A DNA stretch of 64,000 nt from positions 2,852,001 to 2,916,000 of the forward strand of contig NZ_CP064338.1 in the NCBI RefSeq assembly GCF_015476235.1, read 5' to 3'. The position numbers and the translations under genes were made by a program. A model generated the notes under the pieces. The model worked only from the letters and a program-made list of their open reading frames with translations, was not told the origin of the DNA and did not search any database. Origin of the DNA: Caldimonas thermodepolymerans (GTDB taxonomy: Bacteria; Pseudomonadota; Gammaproteobacteria; Burkholderiales; Burkholderiaceae_C). Positions 53,871 to 62,412 of the stretch are shown here, piece after piece. Each line of letters starts with the position of its first letter. Positions within the stretch are counted from its first letter, which is position 1.

Positions 53871-54947
53871 ATGAGTGCCATCACCTCGCTGTTGCTGTCC
53901 GCCCCGGTCGCGCCGGTCCCACCGCCCGCCCCGGTGACGCCGACCGCGGCATCGCGCGGCTTCTCGCAGCTGCTGCGCCAGGCGCAGCAGCCACCCGCCC
54001 CCGAAGCGCAGCCGCCGCGCGCCGAGGAAGCGCCCGGGCGCGGCGAGGCGCAGCAGCGTCCCGCCGAGGCCGAACCGGCGCGCGAGTCCGCCGACGCCGA
54101 CGAAGCGGACGCCACGCTCCACCCGGACGCTGCCGCGCTGATGGTGGCGCTCGAGGCGGCGCCGCCTCCTCGCGAGGAGGCGGCCGTGGCAGCCGCTGCG
54201 ACCGCCGCCGCCGACGACGTCACGGACGAGGCCGCGGCCGCCACGCCGGGTGCACGCGCCGCCCGGCCAGGGCAAGACGCGGGCACCCCGGACCTCGCGG
54301 CCACGCAGGCCGGGCACGCCCCGGTGGAAGAGGCCGAGGCCGGGGCGGCGGACACGGAGGCAGCTTTCGAGACGCTGATGGCCGCCACGGCCGAGGCCAC
54401 GCAGAGGGCCTCCGGCGCACCCGCAAGGACGGCCGAGCCCCCGCCCGCGCTGGCCGCGGTGCCGGGCACCGCACCGGTCGGCGCCACCTCGGCCACCGGC
54501 GCCGCCCAGGCCCTCGCCAGCCGGCATGTCGACACCCCGGCCGATGCACCGGAGTTCCCGCAGGCCCTGGCCTCGCAGGTGAGCTACCTGGTGCGCGACG
54601 GCGTGCAGCAGGCACGCCTGACGCTGAACCCGGCCGAGATGGGCCCGATCAGCGTGCAGATCGCGGTGCAGGGCCAGCAGGCGCAGGTCGACTTCGCCGC
54701 TGCGTCGGCGGCCACGCGCGCGGCGATCGAGCAGAGCCTGTCGCACCTGGCGGCCGCGCTGCACGAAGCCGGGCTGACCCTGAGCGGCGGCGGCGTGTCG
54801 CAGCAGCACCAGCCGGCACGGCAGGCCGGGCCGGCCTCGACCCCGGGAGGCCGCAGCGGCCGCGGCGACGTGCCGGACGCCGAGCCCGTCGCGCCCGTGA
54901 CGGCCCCGGCGCGCCGCATCGACGGCCGGCTGGACCTGTATGCCTGA
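53871..54947 (+). CDS. fliK: Hook-length control protein FliK
   Basis: 358 aa. Exported ruler that measures hook length and tells FlhB to switch substrate. The first ~230 residues are very Ala/Pro/Glu-rich and low-complexity, typical of FliK. The conserved C-terminal domain is visible (YLVRDGVQQARLTLNPAEMG, PISVQIAVQGQQAQVDFAAA, IEQSLSHLAAALHEAGLTLS). It is last in fliFGHIJK, before a 138-bp gap and fliL. Confidence 0.92.
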   Translation: MSAITSLLLSAPVAPVPPPAPVTPTAASRGFSQLLRQAQQPPAPEAQPPRAEEAPGRGEAQQRPAEAEPARESADADEADATLHPDAAALMVALEAAPPPREEAAVAAAATAAADDVTDEAAAATPGARAARPGQDAGTPDLAATQAGHAPVEEAEAGAADTEAAFETLMAATAEATQRASGAPARTAEPPPALAAVPGTAPVGATSATGAAQALASRHVDTPADAPEFPQALASQVSYLVRDGVQQARLTLNPAEMGPISVQIAVQGQQAQVDFAAASAATRAAIEQSLSHLAAALHEAGLTLSGGGVSQQHQPARQAGPASTPGGRSGRGDVPDAEPVAPVTAPARRIDGRLDLYA

Positions 54948-54991
54948 GCCTGGCGTCGAAAACGACCGATTTCCCTGCCTTTTCCCCGCTT

Positions 54992-55018
54992 CTGAAGCGC
55001 CCCGGATTCGAATAATCG
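54992..55018 (+). promoter_or_regulatory. Conserved promoter-like block upstream of fliL
   Basis: A 27-nt block matching 22 of 27 positions upstream of fliF, ending in GAATAATCG; AATAAT (55011-55016) may be a -10. It lies 68 nt before the fliL ATG within the gap after fliK, so fliL-fliM-fliN probably has its own promoter. Confidence 0.5.
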
Positions 55019-55085
55019 GAACATCGCGGTGAAAGCGGCCCACGCGCTGCGCCACCGCCTCGAAGCACCGAAGGAAACCAAGAAC

Positions 55086-55682
55086 ATGCCCGCTGCCATG
55101 GCCCCAGCCGCCGCAGATGCCGCGCATCCGAACGGCGGCAAGAAGAAGCTGCTGCTGATCGTCCTTGCGGTCCTCGCCCTGCTGGTCGCCGCCGCCGTGG
55201 CCGGCCTGCTGCTGCTCAAGCAGCGCCAGGCCAGCGCGTACTACGACGACGAGATCGACGAGGTGCCGGTCCAGGAAGTGGCGCGGCCGCGCACGGTGCC
55301 GGGCCAGCCGCCGGTGTTCCTGCCGCTGGAGCCCTTCACCTTCAACCTGTCGGACAAGAACGTCGAGCGCTATGCCCAGATCGGCATCACGTTCGAGATG
55401 ACCTCGCCCGAAGCCGCCGAGCGGCTGAAGGCCTACCTGCCGGCGGTGCGCAGCAACATCCTGATGCTGCTGATGCACAAGACCGCCGACGAGCTGCTGG
55501 ATCGCGCCGGCAAGGAACGCCTGGCCGCCGAGATCCTGCGCGAGGCCGTGCGTCCCCTGGGCATGCGCATGCCGCCCGTGGACGCCGAGTTCGCCGACGA
55601 CGACGGCTCGGGCCGCCGGCGTGCGCCGCGCGGCAACGCCGTCATCAAGGCCGTGCACTTCTCCAACTTCATCATCCAGTGA
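55086..55682 (+). CDS. fliL: Flagellar stator-support protein FliL
   Basis: 198 aa. Single-pass membrane protein that supports stator function near MotAB. A Lys-rich segment and membrane helix near residues 20-44 (KKKLLLIVLAVLALLVAAAV) are followed by a periplasmic domain (PLEPFTFNLSDKNVERYAQI; SNILMLLMHKTADELLDRAG). I use the ATG at 55086, with AGGA about ten bases upstream; the frame upstream to 55029 would add 19 residues. Fair length for FliL. It leads fliLMN. Confidence 0.93.
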   Translation: MPAAMAPAAADAAHPNGGKKKLLLIVLAVLALLVAAAVAGLLLLKQRQASAYYDDEIDEVPVQEVARPRTVPGQPPVFLPLEPFTFNLSDKNVERYAQIGITFEMTSPEAAERLKAYLPAVRSNILMLLMHKTADELLDRAGKERLAAEILREAVRPLGMRMPPVDAEFADDDGSGRRRAPRGNAVIKAVHFSNFIIQ

Positions 55683-55716
55683 AGCAGTCGACGGGCACCG
55701 GCGCGGGAACCGCAAC

Positions 55717-56721
55717 ATGAACCAGCAGATCCTCTCCCAGGACGAAGTCGATGCCCTGCTGCAGGGCATCACCGGCGAGAGCCAGAAGCTCGAGCAGACC
55801 GAGGAGCCGGTCGGCGGCATCCGCGAGTACGACATCGCCAGCCAGGAGCGCATCGTCCGCGGGCGCATGCCCACGATGGAGATCATCAACGAGCGCTTCG
55901 CCCGCAACGTCCGCATCGGCCTGTTCAACCTGATCCGCAAGAGCCCCGAGATCTCCGTCGGACCGATCAAGGTGCAGAAGTACAGCGCCTTCCTGCGCGA
56001 GATCGTGGTGCCCACGAACTTCAACATCGTCTCGGTCAAGCCGCTGCGCGGCTCGGGCCTGATCGTCTGCGACCCGACGCTGGTGTTCGCGGTGATCGAT
56101 TCGCTGTTCGGCGGCTCCGGCAAGTTCCACACCCGCATCGAAGGCCGCGACTTCTCGCCGACCGAGCAGCGCATCATCGCCCGCCTGGTCGACGTGATCC
56201 GCGAGGAGTACAAGAAGGCTTGGCAGGGCATCTACCCGCTGGAGCTGGAATACCAGCGCTCGGAGATGCAGCCGCAGTTCGCCAACATCGCCACGCCCAG
56301 CGAGATCGTCGTCGCGACCTCGTTCACCCTGGAGATCGGCGACACCTCCGGCACCATCCACCTGTGCATCCCGTACGCGACGCTGGAGCCGATCCGCGAC
56401 GTGCTCTATTCCACCGTGCAGGGCGACTCGATCGGCACCGACCGCCGCTGGGTCAAGCTGCTGACCCACCAGATCCAGGCGGCCGAGGTCGAGCTGTGCG
56501 TGGAGCTGGGCCACGCGCCGGCCACCGTCGAGCAGCTGCTCGCGCTCAAGCCCGGCGACTTCATCGAGCTGGACCTGTCGCCGCTGGTGCAGGCCAAGGT
56601 CGACGGCGTGCCGGTGTTCGAATGCCACTACGGGACTTCCAACGGGAAGTATGCCATCAAGATCGAGCAAGTGTTGACCGGCCGCGACTTCGGCTGGTTG
56701 GGAGAACCCCATGTCTCATGA
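55717..56721 (+). CDS. fliM: Flagellar motor switch protein FliM
   Basis: 334 aa. C-ring protein that receives CheY-P. The N-terminal CheY-binding peptide is evident (ILSQDEVDALLQGI), followed by the middle domain (MEIINERFARNVRIGLFNLI; GLIVCDPTLVFAVIDSLFGG) and C-terminal SpoA domain. Start ATG 55717 follows the fliL stop by 34 nt, and it overlaps fliN by 11 nt. Confidence 0.96.
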   Translation: MNQQILSQDEVDALLQGITGESQKLEQTEEPVGGIREYDIASQERIVRGRMPTMEIINERFARNVRIGLFNLIRKSPEISVGPIKVQKYSAFLREIVVPTNFNIVSVKPLRGSGLIVCDPTLVFAVIDSLFGGSGKFHTRIEGRDFSPTEQRIIARLVDVIREEYKKAWQGIYPLELEYQRSEMQPQFANIATPSEIVVATSFTLEIGDTSGTIHLCIPYATLEPIRDVLYSTVQGDSIGTDRRWVKLLTHQIQAAEVELCVELGHAPATVEQLLALKPGDFIELDLSPLVQAKVDGVPVFECHYGTSNGKYAIKIEQVLTGRDFGWLGEPHVS

Positions 56722-57169
56722 TGCCTCCAAGCCCCTCGACCCGCAGGAAGCGATGGCTGCCGAGTGGGAAGCCGCGCTGGCCCAGCAGCAACAGGCCGGC
56801 GCCAGCACCTCGTCCATCAACGAGGTGGTGAGCGGCCCGGCCGAACAGGTGTCGACCCCGTCGTTCACCAACTTCTCGTCGACCGGCCCGACCACGGCCG
56901 GCAACGACATCAACATGATCCTCGACATCCCGGTGCAGCTCACCGTGGAGCTCGGGCGCACGCGCATCCCGATCAAGCACATCCTGCAGCTGGCACAGGG
57001 CTCGGTGATCGAGCTGGACGCGCTGGCCGGCGAACCGATGGACGTGCTGGTCAACGGCTACCTGATCGCACAGGGCGAGGTCGTCGTGGTCAACGACAAG
57101 TTCGGCATCCGCCTGACCGACATCGTCACGCCGTCCGAGCGCATGCGCCGCCTCAGCCGCGGATCGTGA
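56711..57169 (+). CDS. fliN: Flagellar motor switch protein FliN
   Basis: 152 aa. C-ring subunit forming the base with FliM. The SpoA domain is in the C-terminal ~80 residues ([60 protein letters not shown]). The N-terminal ~65 residues are Gln/Ser/Thr-rich. It overlaps fliM by 11 nt. A terminator follows it directly. Confidence 0.95.
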   Translation: MSHDASKPLDPQEAMAAEWEAALAQQQQAGASTSSINEVVSGPAEQVSTPSFTNFSSTGPTTAGNDINMILDIPVQLTVELGRTRIPIKHILQLAQGSVIELDALAGEPMDVLVNGYLIAQGEVVVVNDKFGIRLTDIVTPSERMRRLSRGS

Positions 57170-57194
57170 TCCGCGTCACGGCGCCGGTACGCAC

Positions 57195-57225
57195 AACAAG
57201 GGGGCCTTTGGCCCCCTTGTTTCTT
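57195..57225 (+). terminator. Terminator-like hairpin after fliN
   Basis: A perfect 12-bp stem AACAAGGGGGCC/GGCCCCCTTGTT with a TTT loop (57195-57221), followed by TCTT, 26 nt after the fliN stop. It implies that fliO-fliP-fliQ-fliR is at least partly uncoupled from fliLMN, or that readthrough occurs. Confidence 0.75.
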
Positions 57226-57307
57226 GCATTGCGCGCGGCGCGCTTGCCGAGAATGGACACATGCCACGCCCGCGTGGCGCCACGCGCACCGACACCTGTT
57301 GCCGCCC

Positions 57308-57652
57308 ATGCCGTCCTCCGGAACGTTCGCCCTCTGGTTCCTGTTCATCCTCGCGCTGATCCCGCTGGTGCTGTGGCTGCTCAAGCGCTCGCCGGTGCTC
57401 GGCCTCGGCACCGCCGGCGCGCTGCAGGTCACCCGCATCGTCTCGACCACCGCGCTCGGCCCCGGCCAGCGGCTGGTCACGGTCGAGGTCGGCGAAGGCG
57501 AGGCACGCCAGTGGCTGGTGCTGGGCGTGACCGCCCAGAGCATCACCACCGTGCACACCCTGCCCGCCGGCGCGCTGCCGCCGGACGGCCACACCGTCGG
57601 CCGCGGCGCCTCGTTCCCGTCGCTGCTGGCCCGCGCGAGGAAGGAGCGCTGA
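57308..57652 (+). CDS. fliO: Flagellar export protein FliO
   Basis: 114 aa. Small membrane protein that helps FliP ring assembly. One membrane helix at the N-terminus ([18 protein letters not shown]) and a cytosolic beta-rich domain ([37 protein letters not shown]). The ATG at 57308 starts MPSSG; the frame continues upstream through the terminator and is not coding there. It lies 3 nt before fliP. Confidence 0.9.
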   Translation: MPSSGTFALWFLFILALIPLVLWLLKRSPVLGLGTAGALQVTRIVSTTALGPGQRLVTVEVGEGEARQWLVLGVTAQSITTVHTLPAGALPPDGHTVGRGASFPSLLARARKER

Positions 57653-57654
57653 AC

Positions 57655-58440
57655 ATGCGCGCCCTGGAGTTCCCGTCGCTGCGCGGCGCCGCCCGGGCCG
57701 GTGCGGGCACCGCCCTCGCGCTGCTTGCCGCCCTGCCGGACACCGCCGCCGCCCAGGCCGCCGCGGGCGGCTCGCTGCCACTGGTCGTCGGCCAGGGTGC
57801 CGGCGGCACCACCTACTCGGTGCCGATCCAGACCCTGCTGTTCTTCACGGCGCTCAGCTTCATCCCGGCCGTGGTGCTGCTGATGACCGGCTTCACGCGC
57901 ATCGTGATCGTGCTGTCGCTGGTGCGCCAGGCGCTGGGTACCCAGGCCGCGCCGCCCAACCAGGTGATCATCGGCCTGGCGCTGTTCCTGACCTTCTTCG
58001 TGATGAGCCCGACCATCGACCGGATCTACAGCGAGGCCTACCAGCCCTACGCCGCGCAGCAGATCCCGTTCGAGCAGGCGCTCGAGCGCGCCGAGGTGCC
58101 GATGCGCGAGTTCATGCTCAAGCAGACCCGCGAATCCGACTTCTCGCTGTTCGCCAAGCTGGCCAAGCTCGATCCCTCGGTCACCGCCGAGAACGCGCCG
58201 TTCCGGGTGCTGGTGCCGGCCTTCGTGACCAGCGAGCTCAAGAGCGCGTTCCAGATCGGCTTCATGATCTTCATCCCGTTCCTGATCATCGACATGATCG
58301 TCGCGAGCGTCCTGATGAGCCTCGGGATGATGATGCTGTCGCCGGTGCTGGTCTCGCTGCCGTTCAAGCTGATGCTGTTCGTGCTGGCCGACGGCTGGAA
58401 CCTGCTGCTCGGCTCGCTCGCCGCCAGCTTCGCCACCTGA
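57655..58440 (+). CDS. fliP: Flagellar export gate protein FliP
   Basis: 261 aa. Core of the export gate, forming the FliPQR pore. A signal-like hydrophobic N-terminus ([14 protein letters not shown]) is followed by four membrane helices ([79 protein letters not shown]). Standard length. It follows fliO by 2 nt and precedes fliQ by 20 nt. Confidence 0.95.
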   Translation: MRALEFPSLRGAARAGAGTALALLAALPDTAAAQAAAGGSLPLVVGQGAGGTTYSVPIQTLLFFTALSFIPAVVLLMTGFTRIVIVLSLVRQALGTQAAPPNQVIIGLALFLTFFVMSPTIDRIYSEAYQPYAAQQIPFEQALERAEVPMREFMLKQTRESDFSLFAKLAKLDPSVTAENAPFRVLVPAFVTSELKSAFQIGFMIFIPFLIIDMIVASVLMSLGMMMLSPVLVSLPFKLMLFVLADGWNLLLGSLAASFAT

Positions 58441-58460
58441 GGTCGGGAAAGAGGAATCCC

Positions 58461-58730
58461 ATGGACGCCCAACAGGTCTTCACGTTCGGGCAGCAGGGCC
58501 TGCACCTGCTGCTGGTCGTCGCCTCGCCGATCCTGGTGGCGGTGCTGGTCGTCGGCGTGCTGGTCAGCGTGATCCAGGCCGCCACGCAGATCCACGAGGC
58601 GACGCTGTCCTTCGTGCCCAAGATGCTCGCCGCCGTCGCGGTGCTGGCGATCGCCGGGCCCTGGATGCTGACCATGCTGGTCGAATACATCCAGCGCACC
58701 CTGCTGGCCATCCCCTCGGTCGTGAGCTGA
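58461..58730 (+). CDS. fliQ: Flagellar export gate protein FliQ
   Basis: 89 aa with two membrane helices (LHLLLVVASPILVAVLVVGV; KMLAAVAVLAIAGPWMLTML) and the motif VSVIQAATQIHEATLSFVPK. Part of the FliPQR export gate. ATG 58461, just after AAAGAGG; normal length for FliQ. Confidence 0.96.
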   Translation: MDAQQVFTFGQQGLHLLLVVASPILVAVLVVGVLVSVIQAATQIHEATLSFVPKMLAAVAVLAIAGPWMLTMLVEYIQRTLLAIPSVVS

Positions 58731-58758
58731 GGCGCCACTGCGCGCCGGAGATCCGCCC

Positions 58759-59520
58759 GTGCTGACCTTCACCGAGCAGCAGCTGATGGCCTGGATCACG
58801 CCGGTCCTGTGGCCCTTCCTGCGCACGCTGGCGCTGTTCAGCAGCGCGCCCGTGCTGTCGGTGCGTTCGATCCCGGTGCGCGCGAAGATCGGGCTGGCCT
58901 TCTTCGTCGCGCTGGCCGCACAGGTGTCGATGCCCGCGCCGCCGGCGATCGGCTTCGAGTCGGCCGGGTTCCTCGCGGCCGTCGTGCAGCAGCTGGTCGT
59001 CGGCCTGGCGATCGGCTTCGCGGTGCGACTGGTGTTCGCCGCGATCGAATACGCGGGCGAACTGATCGGCCTGCAGATGGGCCTGGGCTTTGCCGCCTTC
59101 TTCGACCCGGGCTCGGGCGGGCAGACGAACGCGGTCAGCCGCCTGTTCGGCACCACGGTGTCGCTGCTGTTCGTCGTCATCAACGGCCACCTGGTGCTGA
59201 TCGCCGCGGTGATCGAGAGCTTCCACGCCTTCCCGGTCTCGGCCGAGCCGATGGCCTTCCTGCACGCGGTGCAGCTGCACACGCTGGGTGCCGAGGTGTT
59301 CAGGATCGGCGTGTGGATCGCGCTGCCGATCATGGCGATGCTGCTGTTCATCAACCTGATCCTGGGCGTCATCACCCGGGTGGCACAGCAGATGAACATC
59401 TTCGCGATCGGCTTCCCGATCACGCTGTCGGTGGGGCTGGTGGGCGTGCTGGCGATCCTGCCCCTGCTGGAGCAGCCGTTCACGGTGGCGCTGGAGCAGA
59501 TGCTCTCGCGCTTCCAGTGA
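58759..59520 (+). CDS. fliR: Flagellar export gate protein FliR
   Basis: 253 aa. Gate subunit with about six membrane helices (LAFFVALAAQVSMPA; GLAIGFAVRLVFAAIEYAGE; GLQMGLGFAAFFDPGSGGQT; VSLLFVVINGHLVLIAAVIE). The start is GTG at 58759 with GGAG eight bases upstream; no in-frame ATG lies nearby. It ends the fliOPQR series and is convergent with a NarL-type regulator 12 nt away. Confidence 0.94.
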   Translation: MLTFTEQQLMAWITPVLWPFLRTLALFSSAPVLSVRSIPVRAKIGLAFFVALAAQVSMPAPPAIGFESAGFLAAVVQQLVVGLAIGFAVRLVFAAIEYAGELIGLQMGLGFAAFFDPGSGGQTNAVSRLFGTTVSLLFVVINGHLVLIAAVIESFHAFPVSAEPMAFLHAVQLHTLGAEVFRIGVWIALPIMAMLLFINLILGVITRVAQQMNIFAIGFPITLSVGLVGVLAILPLLEQPFTVALEQMLSRFQ

Positions 59521-59532
59521 GCGCAGCCGGCC

Positions 59533-60162
59533 TCAGACCAGGCCGTTGCGGATCGCGTAGACGGTGAGTTCCGAGTTGTTCGACAGCCCGAGCTTCTCCA
59601 GCACGCGGGCGCGGTAGACGCTGACGGTCTTGGGGCTCAGGGTGAGCTCCTCGGCGATGTCTGACAGGCGCTTGCCCGAGGCGATCATCACCAGGGTCTG
59701 CAGCTCGCGGTCGGACAGGCGCTCGTGCGCGGCCTCGGTGGCCGGCGCGGTCAGGCTCTCGACCAGCATCTGCGCCATCTCGGGCGTGACGTACTTGCGG
59801 CCCTGGGCCACCATGCGCACCGCCGCGACCAGCTGCGCCGGGTCGCCCCCCTTGTTGACGTAGCCGTAGGCGCCGGCCTTGAGTGCGCGGATCGCGTACT
59901 GGTCCTCGGGGTACATCGAGACCACCAGCACCTTGACCGGCGAGCCTTCGTCCTTGAGCACGTGCAGCACGTCCAGGCCGCTGCGTCCGGGCAGGTTGAT
60001 GTCCAGCACCAGCACGTCGCACGGCGTGGTGCGCAGCAGGCTGCGCAGCTCGCCATAGTCGCCGGCCTCGCCCACCACCTCGATGTCGTCCACGTCCGCC
60101 AGGGTGTCGCGGATGCCCCGGCGGATCAGCGCGTGGTCATCGCACAGGATCACCTTGATCAT
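59533..60162 (-). CDS. NarL/LuxR-family response regulator
   Basis: 209 aa. Receiver (VILCDDHALIRRGI; phospho-Asp near residue 54 in VLVLDINLPGRSGL; Lys in GYVNKGG) with a C-terminal LuxR-type helix-turn-helix (LSDRELQTLVMIASGKRLSD; LTLSPKTVSVYRARVLEKLG). DNA-binding transcription regulator. Its start overlaps the stop of the upstream HisKA_3 kinase (ATGA), its probable partner. Located between fliR and the chemotaxis genes; the target genes are unknown. Confidence 0.92.
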   Translation of the reverse strand: MIKVILCDDHALIRRGIRDTLADVDDIEVVGEAGDYGELRSLLRTTPCDVLVLDINLPGRSGLDVLHVLKDEGSPVKVLVVSMYPEDQYAIRALKAGAYGYVNKGGDPAQLVAAVRMVAQGRKYVTPEMAQMLVESLTAPATEAAHERLSDRELQTLVMIASGKRLSDIAEELTLSPKTVSVYRARVLEKLGLSNNSELTVYAIRNGLV

Positions 60163-61337
60163 AGTTCTCCCCAGAACGTCGGGTCGTGTTGTCCCGAGCG
60201 CACGTCCTCGTGCGGCGCATCATCGCTTGGCGGCCCTTCCCCGGTCAACGGCACCAGCAGGATCAGCGTGGTGCCATGGGGGCCGCTGGTCAGGTCCACC
60301 CAGCCGCCCACGGTGCCGGCGCGCTCGTGCAGCCCGCGGATGCCGAACGAGCGGGCCTTGGACAGGTCCGCCGGGCTCAGGCCCCGGCCGTTGTCGCTGA
60401 CCTCCAGCGACAGCACCCCGCCGGCCAACGTCAGGTCGACCTTCACCCGGCTCGCCTGGGCATGCTTGGTGATGTTGGTCAGCGCCTCCTGGGCGGTGCG
60501 GTAGGCCACCAGCGGCACGCCGGCCGGCAATTGCATCTGTTCGTGACTGGAGTGAAAGGTGGTGGCAATGCCCGTGCGCTTCTCGAACCGGGCGGTCATC
60601 CATTGCAGCGCCGCGACCAGGCCCTGCTCCAGGATGGCCGGGCGCAGGTTGTGCATGATGCGCTTGCTGGCCTCCAGCGCGTGGTTGACGGTCTCCAGCG
60701 CCGACTGCGCGCGCTGCCGCACCGCCTCGTCCTGCGCGTGCCGCGCGATCCAGGCGATGTCGAACTTGAGCGCGGTCAACGAGCCGCCCACGTCGTCGTG
60801 GACCTCGCGCGCGATGGCCGCACGCTCGGCCTCGACGCTGGTCTGCAGGTGCTGGGCCAGCTCGCGCAGCCGCTCCTTGGATTGCGCCAGCGCGGCGTCG
60901 GCCACCTGCTTCGCGCGCATGGCCTGCTGGGCATCGATGGCATGCAAGGTCGCAGGCACGAGGCGTGCCAGGTTGTTCTTGAGCAGGTAGTCGCTCGCCC
61001 CGTTGCGCATCGCCTCGACCGCCACGTCCTCGCCGATCTCGCCCGAGACGATGATGAACGGCACCAGGCGCTGGCTGGCGCGCAGCATGTCCAGTGCCAT
61101 CAGCCCGGAGAACCCTGGCAGGTTGTAGTCGGACAGGATGACGTCCCAGTCCTCGCCGCCGCAGCCGTCGCGCAGCGCGGCCTCGAACTCGGCGGCGGTC
61201 TCCACCCGCATCGAGGTCACGTCCAGCCCGGCGCGCCGCATCTGGGTCACCACCAGCTGGTGGTCCAGGTCCGAGTCCTCGATGTGCAGCACGCGCAGGA
61301 GGCGGCGGGGCGGGGTGGCGCTCATGGGTTGCAGCAT
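60159..61337 (-). CDS. Receiver-first HisKA_3 histidine kinase
   Basis: 392 aa. A receiver at the N-terminus (LRVLHIEDSDLDHQLVVTQM, phospho-Asp in VILSDYNLPG) is followed by a coiled coil and HisKA_3 dimerisation/phosphoacceptor domain (AIAREVHDDVGGSLTALKFD, His near 195) and HATPase (YRTAQEALTNITKHAQAS; FGIRGLHERAGTVGGW). NarX/DesK-type kinase without a membrane segment; the N-terminal receiver may regulate its activity. Two starts (61337, 61325) both lack a strong ribosome site. It overlaps the NarL-type regulator gene. Confidence 0.9.
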   Translation of the reverse strand: MLQPMSATPPRRLLRVLHIEDSDLDHQLVVTQMRRAGLDVTSMRVETAAEFEAALRDGCGGEDWDVILSDYNLPGFSGLMALDMLRASQRLVPFIIVSGEIGEDVAVEAMRNGASDYLLKNNLARLVPATLHAIDAQQAMRAKQVADAALAQSKERLRELAQHLQTSVEAERAAIAREVHDDVGGSLTALKFDIAWIARHAQDEAVRQRAQSALETVNHALEASKRIMHNLRPAILEQGLVAALQWMTARFEKRTGIATTFHSSHEQMQLPAGVPLVAYRTAQEALTNITKHAQASRVKVDLTLAGGVLSLEVSDNGRGLSPADLSKARSFGIRGLHERAGTVGGWVDLTSGPHGTTLILLVPLTGEGPPSDDAPHEDVRSGQHDPTFWGEL

Positions 61338-61499
61338 CGCATGCCGGCCCCGAAACGAGAAAAAAGTCCTACAGGATCAGGGCCGCCATGCCGAATAGCC
61401 ATCAGATTCCTTGCCTTGTCGGTCCTTCGACCCCGGCAAGCCGTGACAAAAATTCTACTGGGACGCCTGCAGCCTCAGCCCCCGACGTGGAGACCCCCG

Positions 61500-61958
61500 G
61501 TGACGAATGACACATCCTTGCCCGGCACGACCAGCGCCATCCCCTTGCTGATGGCAGCCGAACTGCAGGACCACCTGATGACCGCCAGCCACGACCTGGA
61601 GCGTCTCGACACCCTGCTCGCCGATGCCAGCGACAGCCTGCTGCAGCGCTTCTCCGCAGCCGTGGCGCAGATGCAGTCGCTGTCGGCCGCTGCCGCCGAG
61701 CGCCGCATCGGCACCGACGAGCTGACGGCGGTGATGCAGCACCTGGGCGCGGCGGTGGTCGCGCTGCAGTTCCAGGACATGGCCTCGCAGCTGATCGCCC
61801 ACACGCACCGGCGCCTGCGCAGCTGCGCGGACCAGCTGGCGCGCGAGGCGATGGGCGACGAGGACGAGGACGGCGAGGCCGTCGTCGAGGTCGCGCCGCT
61901 GCGCCCCAACCCGGTCACCCAGGCCGAGATGGATGCCGGCTCGATCGAGCTGTTCTAA
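61500..61958 (+). CDS. Short CheZ-like protein
   Basis: 152 aa. The start is GTG at 61500 with GGAG seven bases upstream; a downstream ATG at 61551 is weaker. A helical stretch contains ALQFQDMASQLI, where Asp93 and Gln97 have the spacing of the CheZ catalytic pair (compare DFHDLTGQVV in the cheZ at 37.0 kb). The protein ends VTQAEMDAGSIELF, an acidic-hydrophobic tail like the CheZ CheY-binding peptide. It precedes cheY by 44 nt in the same orientation, so it may dephosphorylate that CheY. The family assignment is by motif and context; other helical proteins with a Q-D-x-x-x-Q pattern cannot be excluded. Confidence 0.68.
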   Translation: MTNDTSLPGTTSAIPLLMAAELQDHLMTASHDLERLDTLLADASDSLLQRFSAAVAQMQSLSAAAAERRIGTDELTAVMQHLGAAVVALQFQDMASQLIAHTHRRLRSCADQLAREAMGDEDEDGEAVVEVAPLRPNPVTQAEMDAGSIELF

Positions 61959-61982
61959 AGATCCCCGGGCAACTTCCGATAT
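61956..61982 (+). promoter_or_regulatory. Sigma-28-like promoter for the right-hand cheY
   Basis: TAAA at 61956-61959 (its TAA is the stop of the preceding gene), a 15-nt spacer and TCCGATAT (61975-61982), 6 of 8 to GCCGATAA. It lies 21 nt before the cheY ATG and may express cheY-cheA as a class-3 unit. Confidence 0.65.
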
Positions 61983-62002
61983 AGGCGAAAACGGAGAGCG
62001 CT

Positions 62003-62365
62003 ATGCATTCAATCCTTGCCGTGGATGATTCGGCATCGATGCGCCAGATGGTCTCGTTCACCCTGAAAAGCGCGGGCTATCACGTCGTCGAGGCCGTGGA
62101 TGGTCAGGACGCCTACGAGAAGGCCGGCACGCAGAACTTCGACCTGGTGCTGACCGACCAGAACATGCCCCGCATGGACGGCATCAGCCTCACCCGCAAG
62201 CTGCGCGAGACCCCCCAGTTCAAGACCACGCCCATCCTGATCCTGACCACCGAGTCGAGCGAGCAGATGAAGCAGGCCGGCCGCGCCGCGGGCGCCACCG
62301 GCTGGCTGGTCAAGCCCTTCGATCCCGCCCGGCTGATCGAAGTGATCCGCAAGGTCATCCGTTGA
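62003..62365 (+). CDS. cheY: CheY-like response regulator
   Basis: 120 aa single receiver. ILAVDDSASMRQMVSFTLKS, phospho-Asp in LVLTDQNMPRMDGISL (near D53), Thr in LTTESSEQ and Lys in WLVKPFDPARLIE are intact. It lies directly before cheA and behind a CheZ-like protein. It is distinct from the cheY at 37.6 kb, and may serve as a separate output or a phosphate sink. Confidence 0.94.
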   Translation: MHSILAVDDSASMRQMVSFTLKSAGYHVVEAVDGQDAYEKAGTQNFDLVLTDQNMPRMDGISLTRKLRETPQFKTTPILILTTESSEQMKQAGRAAGATGWLVKPFDPARLIEVIRKVIR

Positions 62366-62412
62366 CCGCCGGGGACGCTGCGCCAACACGACGACAAGAC
62401 CAGGAGTACCCG

